A stretch of DNA of 64,000 bases. It comes from an uncultured Lachnospiraceae bacterium (lineage in GTDB: Bacteria; Bacillota; Clostridia; Lachnospirales; Lachnospiraceae). Made by a program: the position numbers and the translations under genes. Below are positions 36,394-43,574 of the stretch, piece by piece; position 1 is the stretch's first letter; every line of letters begins with the position of its first letter. The stretch covers positions 1 through 64,000 of the forward strand of contig CAJUDZ010000008.1 of the NCBI GenBank assembly GCA_910584965.1. Direction: 5' to 3'. Under the pieces are notes generated by a model. That model was not told the origin of the DNA. It saw nothing but the letters and a program-made list of their open reading frames with translations, and ran no database searches.

Positions 36394-36469
36394 CCATTCG
36401 TTATGAATGGCGTACTAAGCTAACGTTCTACACAATTTGATTATAGCACACCATCATTTGCCGTTTCAA
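36394..36469 (-). promoter_or_regulatory. Recombinase promoter and leader palindrome
   Basis: On the minus strand, -35 TTGAAA (36464-36469), 18-bp spacer and -10 TATAAT (36440-36445). The leader then holds the palindrome CCATTC-ATAAC-GAATGG (36394-36410), whose right arm merges into the GGAGG ribosome site. It could be an operator or a hairpin that limits translation of the recombinase. Confidence 0.7.
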
Positions 36470-36516
36470 CATGATTGAAAAAATTTCTTTTAGTAAATTT
36501 TGTATAATATTTCCAA

Positions 36517-36699
36517 TCAAAATGAAGCAAAAAGCTCTTCCAGCCGGTTCTGCAGTGTTGCTCCTGTATTTGCCCATTCCAACTCTACATGGTATCCCTC
36601 CATATTTAAAGAATATGGATTATCCACTTGTGAGAGATAAATTAAGACTCTCTGAAATGCAGCCGACGACGAATTAATTACCACTTCTTTTTTTTCCAA
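36517..36699 (-). CDS. Small protein upstream of the recombinase
   Basis: A 60-residue protein (VVINSSSAAFQRVLIYLSQVD, then MEGYHVELEWANTGATLQNRLEEL). The start is TTG with GAGGTGA upstream. It is read in the same direction as the recombinase and ends about 47 bp before the recombinase promoter. Similar small genes occur on clostridial elements but I know no function. It could be a recombination directionality factor, by position and size only. Confidence 0.6.
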   Translation of the reverse strand: MEKKEVVINSSSAAFQRVLIYLSQVDNPYSLNMEGYHVELEWANTGATLQNRLEELFASF

Positions 36700-36799
36700 A
36701 AAATCACCTCACATCTATACTATTTTTCCATTTTTTGTAATTTCTATTCACATCAATATCTGTCAATAGAAAAATATCTATACAGGAATTCTCAGCCGG

Positions 36800-37039
36800 A
36801 TGTCCTTTCTCCGGCACCTGATTATATACGGTTATGTCTATGACGTGGACTATCAGGAACTGCGCGATTATAACACAAACCTCGCCCGCATCGGGAATAA
36901 TTTAAACCAGATAACAAGACGGATGAACGCTACCGGACATCTCTATGATGAGGATGTCCGGGAAATAAAGGAGCTGATGGAAGACGTATGGCATACACAA
37001 AAATCCATGCTGTCAAAGCAACCGTACATAAAGCAGTAG
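36800..37039 (+). pseudogene. mobC: mobC-like relaxosome gene, 5' truncated
   Basis: Encodes the C-terminal part of a MobC protein (RHLIIYGYVYDVDYQELRDYN, IGNNLNQITRRMNATG, MEDVWHTQKSML). The N-terminal ribbon-helix-helix DNA-binding part is missing: the frame goes back only to a TAG at 36767-36769 and has no matching sequence. The 3' end overlaps the relaxase start. The deletion probably also removed or altered oriT, which usually lies just upstream. Confidence 0.75.
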
Positions 37040-38355
37040 CCTCTATCTGTAACCCTGAAAAAACGGACGGAAACATCCTGATTTCTTCCTACGGGTGCAG
37101 CCCGCAGACGGCCCATTTTGATTTTCAGTTTGCCCTGTCAAAAACAAATGCCAGCGACGAAAATAAAGCATACCGCCTGATACAGTCATTCCTCCCCGGC
37201 GAGGTTGATTTTGATACGGCGCATCAAATCGGCATAGAGCTTGCCGATAAGGTTTTAGAGGGAAAATATTCATATGTAGTCAGCACACACATTGACAAAG
37301 GACACATCCATAACCACGTTATTTTCTGCGCCGCGGACAATATCGGACACCATAAATATAATGACTGTAAAAAGACTTACTACCGCATCCGGCAGCTGAG
37401 CGATGAGCTTTGCAGGGAGCATCAGTTATCCGTTATCATACCGGGCGGAACACGCGGCAGAAAATACAATGAATGGACAGCGGCAAAGAGCGGGAGTGAC
37501 CGAAAATCCAGACTGTGCAGAGATATCAACGACGCCATAAAATCCGCTGATACTTATGAGGAATTTTTACAGCTTATGCGGGCAAAAGGCTATGAAATAA
37601 AAGGGGAATCCCCCGGTGAAAACGCCCCAAAATACATCTGTTTTCTTCCACCCGGATGGGAGCGTTTTGTACGCGGCAGCATAAAATCTTTAGGCGCTGA
37701 ATATACAAAAGAACACATCCGTGAAAGGATTCTGGAGCGGGCAGCGGCGCGTAATAAACCACAGATAAAAGACTACTCTTCCATGCGCTTCATCGACACG
37801 TCAAAAGAAAAGTTTCAGGAGAATGCCGGACTGAAACAGTGGGCGGAAATCGAGAACTTAAAGACTGCCGCTGGCACATATCAAAAGGTAAATTCGATTA
37901 CGGAACTGGAAGAAAAGATTGTCCAAAAATCGGTGCTTGCGAAAGAATCAAAAAGCCGCCTGAAAGAACTGGAACGCCGGATGAAAAGCATGGCGGAAAC
38001 TATCAGATATGCGGAGCAGTACAAAGAGAACCGCCCCTTTCAAATCCACTACCGCAAAGCAAAAAATCCGGATGATTATTTTCGGAAACATGAATCAAAC
38101 CTTATCCTGTATGACGGGGCAAAGGAAATGCTGCGCAGATTAGGATGCGAACCAAAAATGCTTGACGTGGATAAGCTGCGTTCCGACCATGAGCGTCTGG
38201 AACGGCAGAAAGCAGCTCTTAATAAAGAGTATCATTCTGCTGAAAAGGAGCTGAAACAGATGCGTACAGAACTGGATAAACTGAAACAGTATCTTGGCAT
38301 GGAACCGGAAAACATAACAGAGAAAAACCGCAAAAAAGAAAAGTCGGAGATTTAG
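36988..38355 (+). CDS. MOBP-type relaxase
   Basis: A 455-residue relaxase/mobilization nuclease. The metal-binding motif HIDKGHIHNHVIF is near residue 103. A short catalytic domain (about 1-170) is followed by a helical region and a coiled-coil near 300-450. It would nick oriT and lead DNA transfer with help from a conjugative system in the same cell. It overlaps the mobC remnant, a normal arrangement. The length agrees with Firmicutes IME relaxases. Confidence 0.9.
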   Translation: MAYTKIHAVKATVHKAVASICNPEKTDGNILISSYGCSPQTAHFDFQFALSKTNASDENKAYRLIQSFLPGEVDFDTAHQIGIELADKVLEGKYSYVVSTHIDKGHIHNHVIFCAADNIGHHKYNDCKKTYYRIRQLSDELCREHQLSVIIPGGTRGRKYNEWTAAKSGSDRKSRLCRDINDAIKSADTYEEFLQLMRAKGYEIKGESPGENAPKYICFLPPGWERFVRGSIKSLGAEYTKEHIRERILERAAARNKPQIKDYSSMRFIDTSKEKFQENAGLKQWAEIENLKTAAGTYQKVNSITELEEKIVQKSVLAKESKSRLKELERRMKSMAETIRYAEQYKENRPFQIHYRKAKNPDDYFRKHESNLILYDGAKEMLRRLGCEPKMLDVDKLRSDHERLERQKAALNKEYHSAEKELKQMRTELDKLKQYLGMEPENITEKNRKKEKSEI

Positions 38356-38531
38356 CCTGTATTCCCCATTCCCTTTTACAGCTTCTTCCATTGCAGTCCA
38401 ATCCACGATTTTGTATCTGCTTTAACTTCCGGATATTTCTATCTGAAAAAATTTGTTGAGTATCAGAAAAATCATGATATACTATATTTAACAGCGATGT
38501 TTTCCGCTGTAATGCCAAAAGAGGATAATAC

Positions 38532-39332
38532 ATGAGCAATAAAGCAAAAATCCGCGAGGAAGCAAAAAAACTGAATCCGATTGACGACCTTATGTTTCGC
38601 ACGATGGCAGAAGATAAAGCATTCTGTGAAGAAATCCTACGGGTGATTCTTTCTGATTCAGAACTGACCGTACTGGAGGCCACACCCCAATATGCCGGAA
38701 CCAACCCGCAGGGGCGTTCTGTTATTCTGGATGCAAAATGTGTGCTTGGCGGCGGACGGAAAGTAGACATCGAAGTGCAGCGCGCTAATGACGACGACCA
38801 CCAAAGACGCGTCCGGTATAATGGCGCACTCCTTACGACAAACCTTACAGACCCCGGCGAAAAATTTAAAGACGTCCCTGACGTCTGCGTGGTATTTATT
38901 TCCAGGTTTGACATCTTTAAAGGCAATCTTCCTTTATATCATGTAGACCGCGTTATCAGGGAAACAGGCGAACGAGCCGATAACGGATTTGAAGAGGTTT
39001 ATGTCAATGCAACAGTAAAAGACGGCTCCGAAGTATCGGAACTGATGGAAGTGTTTGTTGACGACGGTGCATACAATTATAAATTTCCCATTACCTCCGA
39101 CAGGAAACGTCGGTATAAGGAAACAGAGGAGGGACAGAAAGTTATGTGTGAGATTATGGAAAAGATTGCAAACGAAGAACGTAATGAGGGCAGAATTGAG
39201 GGTGAAACCCGCGTTAATACACTCAACTCTATTCTGATAAATCTGAACAGATTCGATGATTTAAAACGTGCTGCCACTGACAAAGAATTTCAGATGCAGC
39301 TCATGATTGAACTTCTGCCTGATGAAATGTAA
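38532..39332 (+). CDS. Rpn-family PD-(D/E)XK nuclease
   Basis: A 266-residue protein of the recombination-promoting nuclease/putative transposase family. The N-terminus has NPIDDLMFRTMAEDKAFCEEIL, and the catalytic pattern is seen in LDAKCVLGGGRKVDIEVQR (D...ExQ). A Glu/Arg-rich segment (ANEERNEGRIEGETR) follows, as in Rpn proteins. Rpn enzymes cut DNA and some act in phage defence. GAGG precedes the ATG. It is cargo of the element, with its own gap upstream and terminator downstream. Confidence 0.88.
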   Translation: MSNKAKIREEAKKLNPIDDLMFRTMAEDKAFCEEILRVILSDSELTVLEATPQYAGTNPQGRSVILDAKCVLGGGRKVDIEVQRANDDDHQRRVRYNGALLTTNLTDPGEKFKDVPDVCVVFISRFDIFKGNLPLYHVDRVIRETGERADNGFEEVYVNATVKDGSEVSELMEVFVDDGAYNYKFPITSDRKRRYKETEEGQKVMCEIMEKIANEERNEGRIEGETRVNTLNSILINLNRFDDLKRAATDKEFQMQLMIELLPDEM

Positions 39333-39363
39333 AACACAAGAAAATTTTATATAAACTATTGCC

Positions 39364-39408
39364 AAAATCCGATGTGTTCCATTCAGGAAACATCGGATTT
39401 TTCTTTTT
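39364..39408 (+). terminator. Terminator after the Rpn nuclease gene
   Basis: An 11-bp stem (AAATCCGATGT with ACATCGGATTT), a 14-base loop and a T-rich tail. It also has an A-rich 5' side, so it can act on the convergent XRE gene. Confidence 0.88.
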
Positions 39409-39432
39409 GTATATGACACAATCACTCCTATT

Positions 39433-39624
39433 CTATTCTTTTATATATTCCATAATATCTGATGGCTGACAATCGAGATATTCACATATTTTACACAACA
39501 CGTCTGTTGTTACCGTTGAGCCTTTAGAAAGTTTTGCAAGCGTCGGCGCTGCCATAACAGATAAGAGGTCTGTCTTTTTCATCCCACGCCGCGCAAGAAG
39601 GTCAAACAACTTATAATATCTCAT
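39433..39624 (-). CDS. XRE-family small transcriptional regulator
   Basis: A 63-residue Cro/CI-type helix-turn-helix protein of the HTH_26 kind (KLFDLLARRGMKKTDLL, LSKGSTVTTDVLCKICEYLDCQPSDIMEYI). Such proteins commonly regulate element genes. The upstream region is A+T-rich. It faces the Rpn gene across a terminator. Target unknown. Confidence 0.85.
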   Translation of the reverse strand: MRYYKLFDLLARRGMKKTDLLSVMAAPTLAKLSKGSTVTTDVLCKICEYLDCQPSDIMEYIKE

Positions 39625-39803
39625 CATAAAGCAAATAATCCTTTCTACCGTTTGATACTATTAACATACGATAATATTTTATTTATGTCAATTAATAAAA
39701 ACTAAACCAAAGCAAAAATTCCTCTTTACAAAAATATCAGTTTATATTAATATAATATTAGTTAATATAAATTATTATTTAGCGATAGTAAAGGAGCACT
39801 GTT

Positions 39804-40031
39804 ATGTTTACTTGTAATGAACTCAAAAATATCAACCATACCTATTTCAATATTCTACATGGGGGATGCTATTCCGTTACACTTCAATCAAAAAATACAA
39901 AGCATTACTGGCACATTCTCCACCAGCAGTACCCGGCATTCACTTCCTGTAAAATTTACCATAAGCATAATCACCACTATCATCTTTATATCAGGCCAGT
40001 AAAGAAAAAGATGTCCAACATGAGCGCATAG
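39804..40031 (+). CDS. Small hypothetical protein of the element
   Basis: A 75-residue His/Tyr-rich protein (YSVTLQSKNTKHYWHIL, then YHKHNHHYHLYI). The ribosome site AAAGGAG lies seven bases before the ATG. Genes like it precede SymE-like genes in other clostridial elements as far as I recall, but I cannot name the family. It may form a unit with the SymE gene 73 bp downstream. Confidence 0.55.
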   Translation: MFTCNELKNINHTYFNILHGGCYSVTLQSKNTKHYWHILHQQYPAFTSCKIYHKHNHHYHLYIRPVKKKMSNMSA

Positions 40032-40103
40032 TACGCCGTACAGCGTAACGCATGGCAAAGCAGCACACATTATTTAAATCACGCAAGGGAAAGGAGTCAT
40101 CTC

Positions 40104-40292
40104 ATGGCAGAAAAGAACAGGAAACTAACCGTATACGGTATAATGAAAGACCCGAAGTTCCAAAGCATACCTCAAATCAGGTTACAGGGGGACTGGCTTC
40201 AGGCAAGCGGATTTTCCATTGGCGACAATATTCAGGTCGCCTGTAAAAAGAACAGGCTCATCATTACAAAAGAGCCAAAAAATGCCGGTTAG
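40104..40292 (+). CDS. SymE-like toxin
   Basis: A 62-residue protein with the SymE/AbrB-like fold pattern: KLTVYGIMK, then PQIRLQGDWLQASGFSIGDNIQVACKKNRL...ITKEP. In Escherichia coli SymE is the toxin of an SOS-induced type I system controlled by an antisense RNA. Here no antisense RNA was identified. AAGGAG lies ten bases upstream of the ATG. It is probably a maintenance or stress gene of the element. Confidence 0.85.
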   Translation: MAEKNRKLTVYGIMKDPKFQSIPQIRLQGDWLQASGFSIGDNIQVACKKNRLIITKEPKNAG

Positions 40293-40626
40293 CATGACAA
40301 GGTTTATACAGCCGGGGAAATATCCGTTTCCTATGAACATCATAAAAATCTCCATTCCGCCGCCTTTGGTTGGCGGCACAAATAGCAATGAAAGTATTTC
40401 AACTCTCCACGTTGTGCCGTAAAATATCTTGTAAGAAGCTATACTACAAAGCACGGGAGGATGAGTTGTAAAAACCTTCTCGTTTTAGACAGCATAAAAA
40501 TCAGTCTACCTATCAAAAATAATATTTGTAATTTAAAAGGAACAGCTAAATTAACCGTTCCTTTTTCTCCAATATTCTTTCTGTCCTATCCGACTTGTGG
40601 ACACTATGACCACAAGCGAAAACTTT
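40293..40626. other. Gap between the SymE-like gene and the repA remnant
   Basis: I see no convincing gene here. A short open frame at 40295-40422 has no ribosome site. The terminator at 40535-40566 is the only clear signal. An antisense RNA for SymE could lie here but no promoter pair is obvious. Confidence 0.5.
40535..40566. terminator. Bidirectional terminator
   Basis: Stem AAAGGAAC with GTTCCTTT, a 13-base loop, and T/A runs on both sides. It separates the SymE side from the convergent rep/par remnant. Confidence 0.75.
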
Positions 40627-41108
40627 TTATGTAATGCCTTTCTCCTCCCATCCCCCGCCGTACATATCGTGGTTGACTTCCTGTTGGTAATAATGCTTCA
40701 TGGTCGATGGCGCATTGTACAGGGCAGTAATCATGTATGCCTTGACATTGTTTATCTTTACGACCGTATTCTGCATACATTCAATGACATATAGCAAATG
40801 GGAACTGTTCAGTATCAAAAATCTTTCCTTTACCAGTTCATACGGATAGATTTCACCGCTAATCCGCACCGCTTCATGCTTTACGCATACAATCTCACAG
40901 ATTACCTCATACAGTTCATGGTACAGCTCCCTGTCATGGTAACTGTTATTGCTCATAAAAGCATCGTATTCAATGTTCTCTTTTATCTGCCCTCTATATC
41001 CGGACAGCGTGCTTTCCCTGTCTGCCCCGTCAATCATATCAATCCTGTCATCCCCTTTTTTATCCTGGTTGGATGGATTGATATAATAGGAGTAATCTCT
41101 GTAGATAT
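40627..41108 (-). pseudogene. Replication initiator (DUF6017/RepA) 3' remnant
   Basis: The frame from 41108 down encodes IYRDYSYYINPSNQ, then RGQIKENIEYDAF, FLILNSSHLLYVIECMQNTV, KAYMITALYNAPSTMKHYY and EVNHDMYG, the C-terminal DUF6017 region of RepA-like proteins of clostridial elements. The N-terminal replication part is absent. The 5' end runs directly into parB in another frame, so a deletion has joined the two genes. An ATG at 41037 exists but the protein would be a fragment. Confidence 0.75.
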
Positions 41109-41551
41109 TCCTGCTTTAAGGCTTCGTATTTCATCCGGTAGGCTTTCGCTTTTTCACTTGGCAGAATGTCTTCCCGCTGGATATTAGAGTCCACCATGAT
41201 GATTGTCGCCTCATCATCGGAATAATGCCGGACTACTACCGGCATTGTTTCTTTGCCCGCGAGTCTGGAAGCGTGTTTCCTGCGGTGTCCAGCGATGATT
41301 TCATAACCGCCGCCTTCCCTCGGCCTTGCTATCCCCGGCACAAGTACGCCATACTGGCGGATGCTTTCTATCGTTTCTTCCATCTTTTCATCATCCAGTA
41401 CCCGGAATGGATGGTCTTTGAAGTCATGTAAATCGCCCAAAGGTGCTTCTATGATATGTTCCGCCGCATCTGCGCTTTCAGACACCCCGAACAGGGCATC
41501 ATAACCGCCCAACTTTATTCTGTCCGCAACACTTTTCTTTGTATTAGCCAT
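41060..41551 (-). pseudogene. parB: parB-like partition gene, 3' truncated
   Basis: Encodes 163 residues of a ParB/Spo0J protein: the ParB nuclease-like domain with FRVLDDEKMEETIESIRQYG, GGYEIIAGHRRKHASRLAG, IIMVDSNIQREDILPSEKAKAYRMK. The central helix-turn-helix and dimer domains are missing. After KYEALKQEY the frame becomes unrelated and ends, where the repA remnant begins. The protein may still bind CTP but cannot be a full partition protein. Confidence 0.8.
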
Positions 41552-42345
41552 TAGACAGCACCTCCTTTGTCAGTCCCGCATAAGCCGCTGCCGCTCTGCC
41601 TTTCGGGTCGTGTTTATAAATGCTGGTCCCGGCTGCCGATATTTCCGCCGCCCTGACAGAAATGGGGATGATATTTTCAAATATCCTTATTTTATCACCG
41701 TATGTTTCCATTAATAGACTGCTGATTTCTTTTGCGTAGTTCGTCCGGCAGTCCACCATCGTCATTAAGATGCCCTCTGTTTCCAGCTTAGGGTTGATTT
41801 GGCGCTTTACCCTGCCGATTGTCCTAATGAGCTGTTCTAAGCCTTTAACAGGCAGATATGCGGCCTGTACGGGTATCAGGACGGAATCGGCACAGGTAAG
41901 GGCATTGATGGTCATCATGCCGAGCGACGGCGTACAGTCTATGAGAATATAATCATACAATTCAGATACACAGCCCACATACTCTCTGAGGACAGTTTCC
42001 CGGCTGATGACATTGACAAGCGATACCTCTATGCCGGATAATTCTATATTTGCCGGAAGCAAATCCACGCCCTCATCATGATGAAGTATCCCCTCGGATG
42101 GTTCCGGGAAGTCTTCGTTTACAATCCGCTCCATGATGGTTGCAAGCGTCACTTCCAGCTTGTCCGGCTCCGTATATCCGAGGCTTGCGGTGAGAGAACC
42201 CTGCGCATCCGCATCTATGAGAAGCACTTTCTTCCCCTGTTTTGCAAGTCCTATCCCTAAGTTTCCCGTCGTGGTCGTTTTACCCGACTCCGCCTTTCTG
42301 GTTCGCAATCGCGATTACTTTACATACATTCCTCGTATCAGACAT
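41544..42345 (-). pseudogene. parA: parA partition ATPase, frameshifted in Walker A
   Basis: The true start is the ATG at 42345 (GGAGG upstream), giving MSDTRNVCKVIAIANQKGGVG and then a stop. One extra G in the run at 42283-42285 shifts the frame exactly at the deviant Walker A motif KGGVGKTTTTGN. The rest of the gene (TTTTGNLGIGLAKQGKKVLLIDADAQGS and onward) is open to 41544, and would be a normal ParA/Soj ATPase of about 266 residues if the base were removed. Either a real mutation or a sequencing error in a G run. Confidence 0.85.
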
Positions 42346-42359
42346 AACTTTTCCTCCGT

Positions 42360-42526
42360 CTATTTTTTATTTTTCTCAACATCGGCATACACACGAAAAT
42401 ATTTATTTGTGCCTTTATTGGCAAATGGCTCGGAAACGGACAACACTGTGATTCTTCTGTCCTTTCAAGGATTTTCTTAAACCACTTTAAATCTTTTGTT
42501 GTTCCTTGAAGCCTTATTTTCAGCAT
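42360..42526 (-). pseudogene. DUF3970-like small gene, frameshifted
   Basis: The 5' frame encodes MLKIRLQGTTKDLKWFKKIL and the 3' part, in another frame, encodes VLSVSEPFANKGTNKYFRVY and AD-VEKNKK before a stop at 42360-42362. Together these match a DUF3970-type small protein. One base is missing near 42453-42458. It lies directly upstream of parA, which is also frameshifted. Confidence 0.75.
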
Positions 42527-42550
42527 CTATATCCTCCATTCTTTTCATTC

Positions 42551-42697
42551 TTAATTGCAGTATTCCGGATAGCGGAGCCTGACTGCCTCCCAGAAATAAG
42601 GGGCGTAACCGCAGCAGAATAAATCCTCTACCGTATAATATCTGTACTCGTCAATCTGCAAATGTTTGCTCTTGTCGCTGTGTTTGTCATAATTCAT
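42551..42697 (-). CDS. 48-residue element protein
   Basis: An intact small gene: starts MNYDKHSDKSKHLQ, continues DEYRYYTVEDLFCCGYAPY and ends FWEAVRLRYPEYC-N. AAAAAGGAGG stands very close (2 bp) to the ATG, which is unusual, but the composition and the strong ribosome site favour a real gene. Such genes stand first in the rep/par cluster of clostridial elements as far as I recall. Function unknown. Confidence 0.6.
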   Translation of the reverse strand: MNYDKHSDKSKHLQIDEYRYYTVEDLFCCGYAPYFWEAVRLRYPEYCN

Positions 42698-42733
42698 GAC
42701 CTCCTTTTTAAATTTTCATACCATTAAGACAAC

Positions 42734-42766
42734 AAAAAAGACACTTCTGTTATCAAGAAATGTCCT
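42734..42766 (-). terminator. Terminator near the right end of the element
   Basis: On the minus strand GACATTTCT pairs with AGAAGTGTC (one G-U), with a 7-base loop and T6. It would stop transcripts entering from the spoVAD promoter before they reach the element genes. Confidence 0.75.
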
Positions 42767-42830
42767 TTCTGCCATAATTAGCAAAGATGCTAATAGATAT
42801 AATTTTCTCAGGCTTGTGTAGAACCATCGG

Positions 42831-43505
42831 TTAGCTTAGCATTTCGCCATTTTTTTGATATGGTTCTATTCTACCAGCGGCAGGAGCCATACATGCCCCC
42901 ATATTCATCGAATCTTTAATGCCGTAATCCATGATTTTCCCAAATGTAACACCTGTTATTTTCGCTTTTGCTTTTCCGGCGCAGTCGGAAGCCACCAGAA
43001 ACGCGGCGCTTCCCGTAACGGTCCAGGTAGCGGAAAGCGGACGCTGATTCCCGTAGGAAAGGGGGAACCGGAACTCTTTTTCCGCACTGGCAAAATGGCT
43101 CGACGTGACACAGGCCGCCCGGTCCACGAAACCGCCCGCAACGGCCATGCTGCATACGCTGATGGACAGGCCGCAGGTCGAACACGCGCCGTATAAGCCG
43201 ATGTGCGGCGTATGAAACGAAGAAAGGCCGAAGCTGCTCGCAATGGACTGTCCCAGCAGATCGCCCGCAAAAATAAGCTGTAAATCTTCCTTTTTCAGCT
43301 TTTCTTTTTCCAGCATAATCTGAAGGGCCTCTCTTTGCAGCGCACTTTCCGCCTCTTCCCATGTTTTCGCGCCGAACATATCGTCATAGCCGACTTTATC
43401 GAACAGTTTGCCCATCGGCCCCTGTCCTTCTTTGCTTCCCACAATAGAACCGCTGTTTATGATACAGGGGGGATTTTGAAACTGAATGCTCTGTTTTCCC
43501 AACAT
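42831..43505 (-). pseudogene. spoVAD: spoVAD, 5' part (interrupted by the integrated element)
   Basis: Encodes the first 210 residues of SpoVAD (MLGKQSIQFQNPPCIINSG, AGDLLGQSIASSFG, LYGACSTCGLSI, TVTGSAAFLVAS, DYGIKDSMNMGACMAPAA). After MAPAA the frame enters the element and adds 14 foreign residues to a stop at 42831. SpoVAD has a thiolase-like fold and binds dipicolinic acid during its uptake into the forespore. The start has AGGAG upstream and lies 70 bp after the phosphopantetheinyl transferase gene. A truncated protein without the C-terminal third is unlikely to work. Confidence 0.93.
42858..42890. repeat. Right junction (att site) of the integrated element
   Basis: Arm ATATGGTTCTATTCT (42858-42872), four bases, then core GCGGCAGGAGCCAT (42877-42890). 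The core repeats 34226-34239 with one difference (A for G at position 9). The arm is the imperfect reverse complement (12/15) of the left-end arm, also four bases from its core. The chromosomal 5' part of spoVAD lies to the right. Confidence 0.85.
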
Positions 43506-43530
43506 CTGCTTCACTCTCCTTTTTGCCAGA

Positions 43531-43559
43531 CAGTATGTGCAGATGTGTAAAAAATATGC
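43531..43559 (-). promoter_or_regulatory. Candidate sigma-G/sigma-F promoter of spoVAD
   Basis: On the minus strand, -35 GCATA (43555-43559), 17-bp spacer, -10 CATACTG (43531-43537). The sigma-G consensus from Bacillus is about GHATR and CATWHTA, so there is one mismatch. The -10 is 25 bp before the start codon, and AGGAG lies between. This fits forespore expression of spoVAD. Confidence 0.6.
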
Positions 43560-43574
43560 GGTCAAAGAACATTC

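Larger units (their letters stand above)
34233..42883. mobile_element. Integrative mobilizable element of about 8.65 kb inside spoVAD
   Basis: Bounded by 14-bp direct repeats (13/14 identical) in the MAPAA codons of spoVAD. It is richer in A+T than the host around it. Contents in order: antitoxin-like gene, large serine recombinase, small gene, truncated mobC, relaxase, Rpn nuclease, XRE regulator, small protein, SymE-like toxin, repA remnant, truncated parB, frameshifted parA, frameshifted DUF3970 gene and a 48-codon gene. The recombinase at one end is the likely integrase/excisionase. No type IV secretion genes, so transfer would need a helper. Confidence 0.92.

Noticed and set aside
40052..40246. 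Alternative frame overlapping the SymE-like gene
   Set aside because: No ribosome site and no family pattern, whereas the frame at 40104-40292 matches SymE and has AAGGAG.
34226..42890. Classical mother-cell excision as in the skin element of sigK
   Set aside because: SpoVAD is a forespore protein in known species, so the mother-cell model cannot be transferred directly. I report the structure and leave the timing open.
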